From Denitromonas iodatirespirans (lineage in GTDB: Bacteria > Pseudomonadota > Gammaproteobacteria > Burkholderiales > Rhodocyclaceae), in contig NZ_JAEKFT010000012.1 of assembly GCF_018524365.1 (NCBI RefSeq), positions 62,001 through 126,000 on the forward strand: a stretch of 64,000 nt of DNA, read 5' to 3'. Below, one piece after another: positions 8,714 to 20,130 of this stretch. The position numbers and the translations under genes were made by a program. Positions within the stretch are counted from its first letter, which is position 1, and every line of letters begins with the position of its first letter. The notes under the pieces were generated by a model. That model saw only the letters and a program-made list of their open reading frames with translations, was not told the DNA's origin and did no database searches.

Positions 8714-8731
8714 GCCCCAAAGGATTGAGTC

Positions 8732-10648
8732 ATGCCGAAGATCACGCTCCCCGACGGTTCCGTTCGAAGTTACGAACAGCCGGTGACCGTCCTGGATGTC
8801 GCGGCCTCGATTGGTGAAGGCCTCGCGCGTGCGGCCCTGGCGGGCAAGGTCGACGGTGCCGTGGTCGATGTCTCCCATCGCATCGAGGACGATGCGATGC
8901 TGAGCATCATCACCGCCAAGGATCCCGACGGCCTCGAAGTGATCCGTCACTCCACGGCCCATCTGCTGGCCTATGCCGTCAAGGAACTCTATCCTGAGGC
9001 GCAGGTGACCATCGGGCCGGTGATCGAAAACGGCTTCTACTACGACTTTTCCTACGCACGCCCGTTCACGCCGGAAGATCTGACCAAGATCGAAGCGCGT
9101 ATGCGCGAGCTGGCCAAGAAGGACCTGCCGGTGGTGCGCGAGGTCTGGCAGCGTGACGAGGCGGTGGCCTTCTTCAAGTCCATCGGCGAGAACTACAAGG
9201 CCGAGATCATTGCCTCGATTCCTCAGGATCAGGCCGTCTCGCTGTACCGCGAGGGCGACTTCGTCGATCTGTGCCGCGGCCCGCATGTGCCGTCGACCGG
9301 CAAGCTGAAAGTCTTCAAGCTGATGAAGGTGGCCGGTGCCTACTGGCGTGGCGACTCGAAGAACGAGATGCTGCAGCGGATCTACGGCACGGCCTGGGCC
9401 TCCAAGGATGACCAGGCGGCCTATCTGCACATGCTCGAAGAGGCCGAAAAGCGCGATCACCGCAAGATCGGCAAACAGCTCGACCTCTTCCACCTGCAGG
9501 ACGAGGCGCCGGGCATGGTGTTCTGGCATCCGCTCGGCTGGACGCTGTGGCAGCAGGTCGAGCAGTACATGCGCAATGTGCTCAACGAGGCCGGCTATCG
9601 CGAAGTGAAGACCCCATTTATGATGGATCGCGCCCTGTGGGAGCGCTCCGGGCACTGGGAGAACTATCGCGAGCACATGTTCACCACCGAGTCGGAAAAG
9701 CGGGATTACGCCGTCAAGCCGATGAACTGCCCGGGGCATGTGGAAATCTTCAATCACGGCCTGCATTCCTACCGTGACCTGCCGCTGCGCCTGGCCGAGT
9801 TCGGCTCATGCCATCGCAACGAGCCCTCGGGTGCGCTGCATGGCTTGATGCGGGTGCGCGGTTTCGTGCAGGACGACGCCCATATTTTCTGCACCGAAGA
9901 CCAAGTGGTCTCCGAGGTGCGCGACTTCAACGAATTGCTGATGCGCGTCTATCGCGATTTCGGCTTCAACGAGGTGGACGTCAAGCTGTCGCTGCGCCCA
10001 GAGAAGCGGGCGGGCGCCGATGCCGTGTGGGACAAAGCGGAAGCCGGTCTGCGCGAGGCGCTGGCATCGTCCGGCGTGCAATGGGAAGAACTCGAGGGTG
10101 AGGGCGCGTTCTATGGCCCGAAGATCGAATACCACGTCAAGGATGCGCTTGGCCGCTCCTGGCAGTGCGGCACCATGCAGCTCGATTTCGTGCTGCCGGA
10201 GCGCCTCGATGCCGAATATGTGACCGAGGAGAACACGCGTGCACGCCCGGTGATGCTGCACCGCGCCATCCTGGGGTCGATGGAGCGCTTCATCGGCATC
10301 CTGATCGAAAACCACGCCGGGCAATTCCCGTTCTGGCTGGCGCCGGTCCAGGCCGTCGTGATGAACATCTCGGAGCCGCAGAGCGATTATGTCAGGACGG
10401 TGACGAGCCGCCTTCAGAAAGCCGGTTTCCGGGTGGTTTCGGATTTGCGGAACGAGAAAATTACGTATAAAATCCGCGAACATAGCGTACGCCGACTGCC
10501 GTATCAGCTTGTCGTCGGAGACAAGGAAAAGGCGGAAGGTCTGGTCGCCGTGCGCGCCCGGGGTGGTCAAGACCTCGGTCAAATGTCCCTCGATTCGTTG
10601 ATCGAGCGTTGGCAGCGGGAAGTCGCTTCGCGGGCCGGCACGGACTGA
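8732..10648 (+). CDS. thrS: Threonyl-tRNA synthetase
   Basis: A 638-residue class II synthetase. It has an N-terminal TGS domain (about 1-61), the editing domain with [16 protein letters not shown], the catalytic core with [10 protein letters not shown] and [20 protein letters not shown] (motif 2), and a C-terminal anticodon domain. The size is the family norm. It heads the conserved thrS-infC-rpmI-rplT-pheST cluster. A strong terminator stands just upstream, so expression needs either read-through or a promoter in the short gap. Confidence 0.98.
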   Translation: MPKITLPDGSVRSYEQPVTVLDVAASIGEGLARAALAGKVDGAVVDVSHRIEDDAMLSIITAKDPDGLEVIRHSTAHLLAYAVKELYPEAQVTIGPVIENGFYYDFSYARPFTPEDLTKIEARMRELAKKDLPVVREVWQRDEAVAFFKSIGENYKAEIIASIPQDQAVSLYREGDFVDLCRGPHVPSTGKLKVFKLMKVAGAYWRGDSKNEMLQRIYGTAWASKDDQAAYLHMLEEAEKRDHRKIGKQLDLFHLQDEAPGMVFWHPLGWTLWQQVEQYMRNVLNEAGYREVKTPFMMDRALWERSGHWENYREHMFTTESEKRDYAVKPMNCPGHVEIFNHGLHSYRDLPLRLAEFGSCHRNEPSGALHGLMRVRGFVQDDAHIFCTEDQVVSEVRDFNELLMRVYRDFGFNEVDVKLSLRPEKRAGADAVWDKAEAGLREALASSGVQWEELEGEGAFYGPKIEYHVKDALGRSWQCGTMQLDFVLPERLDAEYVTEENTRARPVMLHRAILGSMERFIGILIENHAGQFPFWLAPVQAVVMNISEPQSDYVRTVTSRLQKAGFRVVSDLRNEKITYKIREHSVRRLPYQLVVGDKEKAEGLVAVRARGGQDLGQMSLDSLIERWQREVASRAGTD

Positions 10649-10676
10649 TATTGTTCGAATTTTGGAGAGTTGAACC

Positions 10677-11201
10677 ATCGCTCAGGAAAAGAAGCAGCGC
10701 GTTAATTCAGAAATTACCGCGCCGGAAGTGCGTCTGATTGACGCCGACGGGGAGCAGGCTGGTGTCGTGTCCATTCGTGCAGCACTGGCGATGGCCGACG
10801 AAGTGGGCCTGGATCTGGTAGAGATCGCTCCGCTGGCCGAACCGCCGGTTTGCCGCATCATGGATGTGGGCAAATTCAAGTATCAAAGCGCCAAGAAGGC
10901 GCATGAGGCGAAGCTCAAGCAGAAGCAGGTGCAGGTGAAGGAAGTCAAGCTGCGTCCGAGAACGGACGAGAACGACTACCAGATCAAGCTGCGCAATCTG
11001 AAGCGTTTCCTGGAAAATGGTGACAAGGTCAAGGTAACACTGCGCTTTCGTGGCCGGGAAATGGCCCATCAGGAATACGGCATGCGCCAACTCGAGCGCA
11101 TCAAGGCCGACCTGATCGAGATGGCGAACGTGGAGCAGATGCCCAAGATGGAAGGGCGGCAGATGGTGATGATCATCGCGCCCAGCAAAAAGGCGTCTTA
11201 A
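10677..11201 (+). CDS. infC: Translation initiation factor IF-3 (rare AUC start)
   Basis: A 174-residue IF-3. The reading frame shows no ATG in the right place; the typical N-terminus [13 protein letters not shown] follows an ATC codon that sits about 9 nt after GGAGAG. Non-canonical AUU/AUC starts are a known feature of infC, where IF-3 discriminates against its own start codon and so autoregulates. The length from ATC equals the usual IF-3 length, and the N- and C-domains are intact. The first ATG-independent alternative would remove the conserved N-terminus. It lies 28 bp after thrS. Confidence 0.95.
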   Translation: MAQEKKQRVNSEITAPEVRLIDADGEQAGVVSIRAALAMADEVGLDLVEIAPLAEPPVCRIMDVGKFKYQSAKKAHEAKLKQKQVQVKEVKLRPRTDENDYQIKLRNLKRFLENGDKVKVTLRFRGREMAHQEYGMRQLERIKADLIEMANVEQMPKMEGRQMVMIIAPSKKAS

Positions 11202-11204
11202 CGG

Positions 11205-11225
11205 TTTTTGCGCACTGCGCAAAAA
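11205..11225 (+). other. Hairpin in the infC-rpmI leader
   Basis: A perfect 9-bp stem TTTTTGCGC / GCGCAAAAA with loop ACT lies right after infC in the 121-bp gap before rpmI. It has A rather than T after it, so it is not a terminator on this strand. In other bacteria this leader carries the L20 autoregulatory site; whether this hairpin takes part is not shown. Confidence 0.4.
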
Positions 11226-11322
11226 AACAGGGGGGAGTGCAGGTCATTCCCTAAACAAGTGGAGCCGGGTAATAAAATACGCCATTGGCGTTACCTGGTG
11301 CCATGACATAACAGGAGCAGTC

Positions 11323-11520
11323 ATGCCCAAGATGAAAACGAAGAGCGGCGCCGCAAAGCGTTTCAAGCTGCGCGCCGGCGGTGGCATCAAGCGTGCCCAG
11401 GCGTTCAAGCGTCACATTCTGACCAAGAAGACCACCAAGGTGAAACGTCACCTGCGCGGTGTGCTGGAGGTTCATGAATCTGACGTCAAGATGGTTCGCG
11501 CCATGTTGCCTTACGCCTGA
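11323..11520 (+). CDS. rpmI: Ribosomal protein L35
   Basis: A 65-residue, very basic protein beginning [15 protein letters not shown], the signature of bacterial L35, with the [15 protein letters not shown] core. Its length is standard. It is followed 12 bp later by rplT, and the pair is normally controlled by L20 binding to the leader RNA. Confidence 0.98.
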   Translation: MPKMKTKSGAAKRFKLRAGGGIKRAQAFKRHILTKKTTKVKRHLRGVLEVHESDVKMVRAMLPYA

Positions 11521-11532
11521 TAGGAGAAGAAG

Positions 11533-11892
11533 ATGCCCCGAGTCAAACGTGGTGTAACCGCTCGCGCCCGTCACAAGAAAGTCCTGGCCCAGGCCAAGGG
11601 CTACCGTGGTCGCCGCAAGAACGTCTATCGCATCGCCAAACAGGCGGTGATGAAAGCCGGTCAGTATCAGTATCGTGACCGTCGTCAACGCAAGCGTCAG
11701 TTCCGCGCCCTGTGGATCGCCCGTATCAACGCGGCCGCCCGGGAACTGGGTCTGACCTACAGCGTGTTCATGAACGGCCTGAAGAAAGCCGCGATTGAAG
11801 TGGACCGCAAGGTCCTGGCTGATCTGGCTGTGTTCGACAAGCCGGCGTTTGCCGTGCTGGTGGATCAGGCCAAGGCCAAGCTTGCTGCATAA
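11533..11892 (+). CDS. rplT: Ribosomal protein L20
   Basis: A 119-residue protein with the L20 start [16 protein letters not shown] and the [20 protein letters not shown] segment that binds 23S rRNA. L20 is needed early in 50S assembly and represses its own operon in other bacteria. A strong terminator follows. Confidence 0.98.
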   Translation: MPRVKRGVTARARHKKVLAQAKGYRGRRKNVYRIAKQAVMKAGQYQYRDRRQRKRQFRALWIARINAAARELGLTYSVFMNGLKKAAIEVDRKVLADLAVFDKPAFAVLVDQAKAKLAA

Positions 11893-11909
11893 GTAGATGC
11901 AGCTCAAAG

Positions 11910-11936
11910 AAAGGAGGCCTAGCCTCCTTTTTTTTT
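11910..11936 (+). terminator. Terminator between rplT and pheS
   Basis: A perfect 9-bp stem AAAGGAGGC / GCCTCCTTT with loop CTA runs into a long T tract. It ends about 25 bp before pheS, so it may also limit read-through into pheST, where E. coli has an attenuator. Confidence 0.93.
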
Positions 11937-11940
11937 CTGA

Positions 11941-12993
<1,053 letters not shown>

Positions 12994-12999
12994 GCGAAC

Positions 13000-15378
13000 A
13001 TGCAATTCTCAGAACAATGGTTGCGCCATTTCGTCGATCCGCGCATGGACAGCGAGGCGCTCGGTCAGCTGCTGACCATGGCCGGCCTGGAAGTGGAGGA
13101 GATGAACGCTGTCGGCGGCGTGTTCACTTCCGTCGTGGTGGGTCACATCCTGTCGACCGAAAAGCACCCGGATGCCGACCGGCTCAAGGTGTGCCAGGTC
13201 GACGCCGGGCTCGACGCGCCCTTGCAGATCGTGTGCGGCGCACCCAATGCCGAAGCCGGCATGAAGGTGCCCTGCGCGGTGGTCGGCGCCCAGCTGCCCG
13301 GTTTTGAAATCAAGAAAGCCAAGCTGCGCGGTGTGGCCTCTCACGGCATGCTGTGCTCGGCGCGCGAGCTCGGCCTCTCCGACGAACACGCCGGCCTGCA
13401 TGTGCTGCCGGCGGATGCGCCGGTGGGGCAGGACGTGCGTACGCTGCTCGGCCTCGACGACACCGTCTTCGTCATCAAGCTGACACCGAACCGCGCCGAC
13501 TGCCTGAGCCTGGTCGGCGTGGCACGCGAAGTTGCCGCGCTGCTCGACCTGCCGCTGAACCTGCCGGACCTGACGCCGGTGGTGCCGGCCATCGACGACA
13601 TCCGCCCGATCGTGCTGGATGCGCCGGCCGCCTGCCCACGCTTCTGCGGCCGCGTCATCCGTGGCGTCGATGCCCGCGCCAAGACGCCCGAGTGGATGGT
13701 GCGCCGGCTTGAGCGCAGCGGTATCCGTGCCATCAGCGCACTGGTCGACATCACCAACTACGTGATGCTCGAGCTGGGTCAGCCCCTGCATGCCTATGAC
13801 AACGACCGCCTCGACGGGACGGTCCGTGCGCGCCTGGCTCAGCCCGGCGAGCAACTGCTGTTGCTCAACGAGCAGACCATCGACCTGGACGCCGGCACGC
13901 TGGTGATCGCCGACGATGCCCGGGTGCTCGGCATGGCCGGCATCATGGGGGGCGAGGAGAGCGGCATTTCGCTCGACACCCGCGACATGTTCCTCGAGGC
14001 GGCATTCTTCGCCCCCGAAGCGATCGCCGGGCGTGCGCGCGAATACGGCTTCGGTTCCGACGCCTCGCATCGTTTCGAACGCGGTGTCGATTTCGACCTG
14101 TCGCCCAAAGCGCTGGAGCGTGCGACCGCGCTGATTCTCGAGATTTGCGGCGGCCAGGCGGGCCCGGCGGTGCAGGCCGAAAGCGCCGAGCATCTGCCGG
14201 CGCGCCCGGCCGTCACCCTGCGCCCGGCGCGTGCGCGCCGCGTGTTGGGTATCGATCTGAGCGACGAGGCGATGGCCAATCTGCTGGCCCGCGTGCATCT
14301 CGACGTCGAGCGCGATGGCGACACCTTCCGCGTCACACCGCCGTCCTATCGCTTCGACATCGAGATCGAAGAGGATCTGGTCGAAGAGCTGGCCCGTCTG
14401 CATGGCTACGACAACATCCCGGCGCCGGCGCCGACCGGCCACCTGGCCATGCTCGACCGGCCGGAAGACCGCCGCGATCTATGGCAGGTCAAACGCATGG
14501 TGGCCGATCGCGAATACCAGGAGGTCGTCACCTACGCCTTCATCGAGGAAGCCTGGGAGCGCGACTTCTGCGGCAACACACAGCCCATCCGCCTGGCCAA
14601 CCCGATCGCCAGCCAGATGAACGTCATGCGCAGCAGCCTGATCCCCGGGCTGATCGGCACCTTGCTGACCAACCGCAAACGGCAGAACCCACGCGTGCGC
14701 ATCTTCGAAACCGGCCGATGCTTCCGCATCGATCCGGCCGGGCAACCGGTGGCTGGCTATGACCAGCCGGTGCGTCTCGGCCTGCTGGCAGCGTCCGGCG
14801 TGGCGCCCGAACAGTGGGGTGTGGCGCAGCGCAATGTCGATTTCTACGACCTCAAGGGCGACCTCGAAGCCTTGTTCGCACCGCGGGTGCTGAGCTTCGA
14901 AGCGGCCGAGCATCCCGCGCTTCACCCGGGGCGCAGTGCCCGGATCCTGTGCGAAGGGCGTGCCATCGGTTTCCTCGGCGAGATCCATCCGAAGTGGGTC
15001 CAGAACTACGAACTGGGGACGGCGCCGGTGGTCTGCGAAGTCGACACTCAAGCCCTCCTGGCTGCCGATCTGCCGGTCTACTCGGCGATTTCCCGCCAGC
15101 CGGCCGTGGTCCGTGACATGGCCCTGGTGGTGGCCAATTCGGTCGCCGCGATGCCCTTGATGGCTGCGCTCAAGCAGGCCGCTCCGGCGATCGTGCGCGA
15201 TGTTCAGCTGTTCGATGTGTACCAAGGCAAAGGGGTCGACCCGGACAAAAAGAGCCTTGCTTTCAGGGTGTTGATGCAAGATACTCAACGAACCCTTGAA
15301 GACGCCGAGGTGGACGCTGCGGTGGCAGCGCTGGTCCAGTGCGCTCAAGCGCAATTCAATGCCGCCCTGCGTGGATAA
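13000..15378 (+). CDS. pheT: Phenylalanyl-tRNA synthetase beta subunit
   Basis: A 792-residue subunit with the N-terminal tRNA-binding (EMAP-II-like) domain around residues 40-150 ([14 protein letters not shown]), the B3/B4 editing domain, the B5 domain, the core pseudo-catalytic domain, and the C-terminal ferredoxin-like anticodon-binding domain ([14 protein letters not shown]). The length is normal. It sits between pheS and ihfA as in many proteobacteria. Confidence 0.98.
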   Translation: MQFSEQWLRHFVDPRMDSEALGQLLTMAGLEVEEMNAVGGVFTSVVVGHILSTEKHPDADRLKVCQVDAGLDAPLQIVCGAPNAEAGMKVPCAVVGAQLPGFEIKKAKLRGVASHGMLCSARELGLSDEHAGLHVLPADAPVGQDVRTLLGLDDTVFVIKLTPNRADCLSLVGVAREVAALLDLPLNLPDLTPVVPAIDDIRPIVLDAPAACPRFCGRVIRGVDARAKTPEWMVRRLERSGIRAISALVDITNYVMLELGQPLHAYDNDRLDGTVRARLAQPGEQLLLLNEQTIDLDAGTLVIADDARVLGMAGIMGGEESGISLDTRDMFLEAAFFAPEAIAGRAREYGFGSDASHRFERGVDFDLSPKALERATALILEICGGQAGPAVQAESAEHLPARPAVTLRPARARRVLGIDLSDEAMANLLARVHLDVERDGDTFRVTPPSYRFDIEIEEDLVEELARLHGYDNIPAPAPTGHLAMLDRPEDRRDLWQVKRMVADREYQEVVTYAFIEEAWERDFCGNTQPIRLANPIASQMNVMRSSLIPGLIGTLLTNRKRQNPRVRIFETGRCFRIDPAGQPVAGYDQPVRLGLLAASGVAPEQWGVAQRNVDFYDLKGDLEALFAPRVLSFEAAEHPALHPGRSARILCEGRAIGFLGEIHPKWVQNYELGTAPVVCEVDTQALLAADLPVYSAISRQPAVVRDMALVVANSVAAMPLMAALKQAAPAIVRDVQLFDVYQGKGVDPDKKSLAFRVLMQDTQRTLEDAEVDAAVAALVQCAQAQFNAALRG

Positions 15379-15389
15379 GGTTAGTGAGC

Positions 15390-15692
15390 ATGACGTTAAC
15401 AAAGGCCGAACTGGCCGATCTGCTGTTTGAGCAGGTCGGTTTGAACAAGCGCGAATCGAAAGACATGGTTGAGGGGTTCTTCGAAGAAATTCGCACCGCA
15501 TTGGAACGTGGAGATTGTGTGAAGTTGTCGGGTTTCGGCAACTTCCAGCTGCGCGACAAGCCGCAGCGCCCCGGTCGGAATCCCAAGACCGGGGAAGAAA
15601 TCCCCATCACCGCGCGCCGTGTCGTGACCTTTCATGCCAGCCAGAAGCTGAAATCCGCCGTGGAAAAGCTGAGCCATGCAGGAAAGTCCTAA
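15390..15692 (+). CDS. ihfA: Integration host factor alpha subunit
   Basis: A 100-residue HU/IHF-family protein beginning [15 protein letters not shown], with the DNA-binding arm [20 protein letters not shown]. IhfA pairs with IhfB to bend DNA at specific sites, which matters for sigma-54 promoters such as those at 25.3-25.7 kb here. The start was chosen by the conserved N-terminus; an upstream ATG inside pheT adds residues foreign to the family. The 3' end overlaps the MerR gene by 17 bp. Confidence 0.96.
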   Translation: MTLTKAELADLLFEQVGLNKRESKDMVEGFFEEIRTALERGDCVKLSGFGNFQLRDKPQRPGRNPKTGEEIPITARRVVTFHASQKLKSAVEKLSHAGKS

Positions 15693-16056
15693 TCCGGAAG
15701 GCGACGTCGAACTCCCGCCGATTCCCGCCAAACGGTATTTCACCATCGGCGAGGTCAGCGATCTGTGTGCCGTCAAACCGCATGTGCTGCGCTACTGGGA
15801 GCAGGAGTTCACCCAGCTCAAGCCGGTCAAGCGGCGCGGCAACCGGCGCTACTACCAGCATCATGAAGTCCGCCTGATCCGGAAAATCCGCGAACTGCTC
15901 TATCGCGACGGCTTCACCATTTCCGGCGCCCGCAATCAGCTCAACGCCTCGGCGATCCACGCCCAGGAAGACGCTGAACAGGCGGTCGAATTGCGCGCCA
16001 GCATTGTCCAGGCGCGCGAAATGCTGACCGAGCTGCTGGACGACTTGAAGCGCTGA
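15676..16056 (+). CDS. MerR-family transcriptional regulator
   Basis: A 126-residue regulator with an N-terminal winged-helix DNA-binding domain: [20 protein letters not shown], then the [13 protein letters not shown] recognition segment. A coiled-coil dimerisation helix follows, with no obvious metal-binding cysteines at the C-terminus. The overlap with ihfA implies translational coupling and is a conserved arrangement in proteobacteria. The ligand and targets are unknown. Confidence 0.92.
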   Translation: MQESPNPEGDVELPPIPAKRYFTIGEVSDLCAVKPHVLRYWEQEFTQLKPVKRRGNRRYYQHHEVRLIRKIRELLYRDGFTISGARNQLNASAIHAQEDAEQAVELRASIVQAREMLTELLDDLKR

Positions 16057-16078
16057 GAAAAAATTTAGCGTTGCGGAA

Positions 16079-16106
16079 TTGTGGTTTCAAATTCAGCTGC
16101 TATAAT
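16079..16106 (+). promoter_or_regulatory. Sigma-70 promoter of tRNA-Pro
   Basis: TTGTGG (16079-16084) and a perfect TATAAT (16101-16106) are separated by 16 bp and lie about 13 bp before the tRNA. Confidence 0.8.
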
Positions 16107-16118
16107 TCCGCTCCTGTG

Positions 16119-16196
<78 letters not shown>

Positions 16197-16208
16197 ATAA
16201 AAACAGAC

Positions 16209-16238
16209 AAAAAGGCCAGTCTTCGGACTGGCCTTTTT
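16209..16238 (+). terminator. Terminator after tRNA-Pro
   Basis: A perfect stem AAAAAGGCCAGTC / GACTGGCCTTTTT closes a TTCG tetraloop, with T and A tracts on both sides so it can work in both directions. The following 200 bp up to the TIR gene show no clear promoter. Confidence 0.95.
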
Positions 16239-16437
16239 GTATTGGCGTTTTCCGTTTCGGACGATGCGGCCCACCGCGTCGAGAAGTGTTCTCGGCATCG
16301 GGCGATCCAAGAAAATTCGCATGTGTTGACGCTTCAGCCGTCTTTTCTTGCGGCTCGACCGCATGCCCCCGTCGTCTCGGGGTTTTCATCGCCGTTCCGC
16401 CGGTGCATGCTGGCCCCTGAGAGAACGCGCTCTGGGG

Positions 16438-19400
16438 ATGCCGGTGTCGGGAATCTTCATCAGCCACAGCAGTCGTGACAACGCCGCGGCCGAGGACTTG
16501 GCCGAGCGCTTGCGCGCGCAGGGCTATCAGTCGCTGTTTCTCGATTTCGACCCGGCCGACGGGATTCCCGCCGGGCGGCACTGGGAGCGCGAGATCTACG
16601 CCCGGCTGCGAAGCTGCAGCGGTGTGGTGGTGCTGTGCAGTGCGCATTCGATGGCCTCCGACTGGTGCTTTGCCGAGATGACCCATGCGCGCGCCTTGGG
16701 CAAGCAACTGTTCCCCCTGATCATCGACGACTGCGAGCTGCGCGCCGTGCTGCTCGACACCCAGGCCGTGGATCTGCGGCCGGATGCCGAGGCCGGCTAT
16801 GCGCGGCTGTGGGCCGGTATGCGCAGCGCCGGTTTGGACCCGACCGACAGTTTCGACTGGGACATTCGTCGCCCGCCGTATCCCGGGCTGACGCCGTTCG
16901 AGGCTGACGATGCGGCCGTCTACTTCGGCCGCGAGGACGACCGGCGCCGTTGTCTCGACACCCTGGCCCAGATGCGGCGCTATGGCGGCGACCGTTTGTT
17001 GATCGTGGTCGGTGCCTCGGGTAGCGGCAAGTCGTCGCTGGTGCGTGCCGGGGTGATCCCCAAGCTGCGCCAGATGCCTGGCTGGCAGGTGCTCGGGCCG
17101 ATGCGGCCGCTGCGTCAGCCCGTGGAGGCCCTGGCCAAGGTGTTGCCCGACGGCGCGCGCGAGCGCTTCGGGGGTGAGGCAGGCGCCCGGGCGCTGGCGA
17201 TGGCCATGGCCGGTGAGGCCGACGAGCGGCCGGCAACGCTGCTGGTCGTCGATCAGCTCGAAGAACTCGTGACCACCAGCGAGGTCGGCGCGGCGGCGCG
17301 CTTTGTCGAACTGCTGCAGGCGGCGCTCGCCGACGCGGCCTGCGACCTGTATTGCCTGGCGACCTTGCGCTCGGATTATCTGGCCGCGCTGCAGACGCAT
17401 TCCGCCTGGGGGCAGGTGCCGTTTCGCGAGATGTCGCTCGGCCCCATGACGCTTAGGCACTTCGCCGAGATCATCGCCAAGCCCGCCGAGGTGGCCGGCA
17501 TCGAGCTGGAGCCCGGCCTGGTCGAAACCCTGGTGCAGGACACCGGTACGGCCGATGCCTTGCCCTTGCTCGCCTTCGCGCTCAATCGCCTGTGGCGTGA
17601 TTTCGGGCAGGACGGCACCATCACGCTGGCCGAATACACGGACCGGATCGGTGGCCTCGCCGGGGCGATCGGCCAGGAGGCCGACGCCGTGCTCGCGGCG
17701 CTCAAGCCGACGTCGGCCCAGCTGGCCGATCTTCAGCGCGCTTTTCGCCAGATGGTGCGTGTCGATCCGGAGGGCCGCTACACCCGGCGCAGCGTGCATT
17801 GGCAGGATATTCCCGAGGCTGTCCATCCGCTCATGGAAGCCTTCGTCAAGGCGCGTCTGCTGGTGGCCGGACACGACGCGGCGAGTGACGACCAGCCCGA
17901 GGCGCGCACGCTCGAAGTGGCGCACGAGGCGCTGTTTCGCGCCTGGGGTCGGCTCAAGCGCTGGCTGGATGAGGATCGCGCCTTTCTGCTGTGGCGCCAG
18001 CATGTTCGACCCGAGGCGCAGGCCTGGCAGGGCGCGCCGCGGGACCCGGGCCTGCTGCTGCGCGGCGGGCCGCTGGCCGAGGCGCGGCGCTGGCAGCGCG
18101 AGCGGGGCGACGAGCTGGGCGATGAGCTGCAGGCCTTCATCGCCGCCAGCCGCAAGGCGGCGCAACGCACGCGTCTTCGCCGGCGGCTGATCGAAGCGGG
18201 TGTCACCTTGGGGCTGGTGGCCATGGCCGGGCTGGGGGTGGCGCTGTGGCAACAGCATCAGGAGACGCAGGCCCAGCTGGTCAACAGCTACTGGAGCGGT
18301 GCCGTCTCGGCCCGCGATGCCGGCGGCGATGCGCTCAAGGCGGCGCACTATTTTGCCCGCGCGGCCGATCTGAGCGAATCGGCCGATCAGCGCACGAACG
18401 CGCTCGTGGCCGCCGGCGCGCTCAGCGGCGGCCTCGAGCTTGCCGCCATGTTCTCGTTGCCACACTCGCCGGATGCCGTCGTGGTGAGCCCGGCGGGCGC
18501 GGTGTTGTTGTCGTGGGCTGGGCCGGCGGTGAGGCTCGACGATCTGCGCAGCGCCCGGATGCTGGCCAGCAAGACCCATGACGCGCCCGTGGCCCAGGCC
18601 GTGTTGACGGCCGACCAGCAGGTGGTCTCGCGCGATATGGCCGGCAGCGTTTGGCTATGGGGCGGCACGCCAGCGGCGCGTGAGTTGGCGCCGCATGGCG
18701 TGGCCGGCATGGCGGTGGACGACGCGGGCCGTCATCTGCTCGCCTGGAGCGCGGGGGCGGTGCAGGTGTGGGCGTTGCCGACGGGAGAATCCCTCGGTCG
18801 GCTGGCGCTCCCGCAAGCGCCCGACGGGGCGCGTTTCATCGACGGGCAAACCGTGGTGGCATGGGCGGCAGACGGCCGGTTCTGGCGCTGGCGCGTCGGC
18901 ACCGTCGAGCCGCAGGCGACATGGGCGTCGAACTGCGCGGTGCGCGGCGTGGTGCCGGGCGAGGGCGGCGAGCTGCTCAGTTGGTGCGACACGGCGTTGC
19001 TGCGACATGAGGCTTTGGCGGGGCGTGTCGCGGCACGCTGGGCGTCGCCCGAGACGATCGATGGGGCGCGCTGGGTGCCGGGCCGGGCACTGGTGTTGTC
19101 CTGGAACACGGCGCGTGGGCGGCTGCGCCTGTGGCGGGCCGAGGATGGCGCGCCGAGTGTGGGCGATGCCCTGGCGCGGGCCGGCAGCATTGCGCGGGTG
19201 CTCGTCACCCCGGACGGGTCGCGCTTCGTCACCAGTGGCGCGGGCGGCGATGTCGAGACCTGGGAGGTGGGCGAAGAGGCGCCGGCCGCGCGCGCGACCC
19301 ATGGTCGGGGCGAGGCGCTGGTGAAGGCGGCGCTCGATGCCTCGGGCACACGCGTGCTGGCATGGAGCGCCGCGGCCGGGGCGCGGCTGTGGGACACCGA

Positions 19401-20130
19401 CACCATGACGCCGCTGAGCCTCCCCCTGCGTCACGATGCCCGCCTCGCGGGCGCCGCGTTCTTCGATGCCGGCGAGGGTGTCGTCACCTGGGCCGAGGAC
19501 GCCAGCATGCGCGTGTGGCGGCGTCATCCCGACCGCGAACTGACCACTCCGACGGCCCCGCCGGCCGGCAATGGCCGTGCGCCCGGCCCGACGCCGCCGG
19601 ACGCCGCGCTCAAGGCCCGGCTCGACGCACTCGGCCTGCATGGCTACCAGGTGTTCGACCGGCGCGAAAACGACGCGCTGGTCGGCACGGGCCCGCTGGC
19701 GCGTCGTCTCGGGCCGGACGATGTCGTCTCGGCACCGCTCACGCTGGCCGAGGGGGTCGGCGGCGGCGCGCTGCTGCCGGACGGGCAGGTGGTGCTGTGG
19801 GGCAATACCACCGTGCAACTGTGGGATGGCACGAACGGGCAGCCGCTCACCGCGCTGCTGCGCGCCGACGTGCTCTATCCCGACGGTGTTCGCGTGGATA
19901 CGGACTTGCTGAGCTGGACCGACGAGCGCGCACGCCGTTGGCGGTGGCCGGTACCGGACACCGCCGGCACGAGCGCACAGCAGTGGCTGGCCCGAAGCAG
20001 CGCAACGCAGATGGACGCGCAGGGTGCCATCACGGTGCTGACGCGCGCGCGCTGGTGCGCCTTGCCGCGTGCGACGCCGCCGGCGGGCTGCGCCGACGCC
20101 GTGCCCGGCTCAGCGCACCTGGACCAGTGA
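16438..20130 (+). CDS. TIR - STAND NTPase - WD40-like repeat protein
   Basis: A 1230-residue multidomain protein. Residues 4-135 form a TIR domain: GIFISHSSRDN, a second strand SLFLDFD, and DWCFAEM with Glu80 in the place of the catalytic glutamate of NAD-cleaving TIRs. PYPGLTPFEADDAAVYFGRE then opens a STAND (nSTAND1-like) NTPase with Walker A GASGSGKS (192-199) and Walker B LLVVDQLEE (268-276). A hydrophobic segment (about 584-606) could span the membrane. The rest (about 640-1230) consists of degenerate WD40-like blades such as SGAGGDVETWEVG and AEDASMRVWRR. This is the layout of bacterial STAND sensors in antiphage defence: repeats sense, the NTPase oligomerises, the TIR depletes NAD. The defence role is inferred; the domains are visible. 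ATG at 16438 gives the TIR start. Confidence 0.9.
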   Translation: MPVSGIFISHSSRDNAAAEDLAERLRAQGYQSLFLDFDPADGIPAGRHWEREIYARLRSCSGVVVLCSAHSMASDWCFAEMTHARALGKQLFPLIIDDCELRAVLLDTQAVDLRPDAEAGYARLWAGMRSAGLDPTDSFDWDIRRPPYPGLTPFEADDAAVYFGREDDRRRCLDTLAQMRRYGGDRLLIVVGASGSGKSSLVRAGVIPKLRQMPGWQVLGPMRPLRQPVEALAKVLPDGARERFGGEAGARALAMAMAGEADERPATLLVVDQLEELVTTSEVGAAARFVELLQAALADAACDLYCLATLRSDYLAALQTHSAWGQVPFREMSLGPMTLRHFAEIIAKPAEVAGIELEPGLVETLVQDTGTADALPLLAFALNRLWRDFGQDGTITLAEYTDRIGGLAGAIGQEADAVLAALKPTSAQLADLQRAFRQMVRVDPEGRYTRRSVHWQDIPEAVHPLMEAFVKARLLVAGHDAASDDQPEARTLEVAHEALFRAWGRLKRWLDEDRAFLLWRQHVRPEAQAWQGAPRDPGLLLRGGPLAEARRWQRERGDELGDELQAFIAASRKAAQRTRLRRRLIEAGVTLGLVAMAGLGVALWQQHQETQAQLVNSYWSGAVSARDAGGDALKAAHYFARAADLSESADQRTNALVAAGALSGGLELAAMFSLPHSPDAVVVSPAGAVLLSWAGPAVRLDDLRSARMLASKTHDAPVAQAVLTADQQVVSRDMAGSVWLWGGTPAARELAPHGVAGMAVDDAGRHLLAWSAGAVQVWALPTGESLGRLALPQAPDGARFIDGQTVVAWAADGRFWRWRVGTVEPQATWASNCAVRGVVPGEGGELLSWCDTALLRHEALAGRVAARWASPETIDGARWVPGRALVLSWNTARGRLRLWRAEDGAPSVGDALARAGSIARVLVTPDGSRFVTSGAGGDVETWEVGEEAPAARATHGRGEALVKAALDASGTRVLAWSAAAGARLWDTDTMTPLSLPLRHDARLAGAAFFDAGEGVVTWAEDASMRVWRRHPDRELTTPTAPPAGNGRAPGPTPPDAALKARLDALGLHGYQVFDRRENDALVGTGPLARRLGPDDVVSAPLTLAEGVGGGALLPDGQVVLWGNTTVQLWDGTNGQPLTALLRADVLYPDGVRVDTDLLSWTDERARRWRWPVPDTAGTSAQQWLARSSATQMDAQGAITVLTRARWCALPRATPPAGCADAVPGSAHLDQ

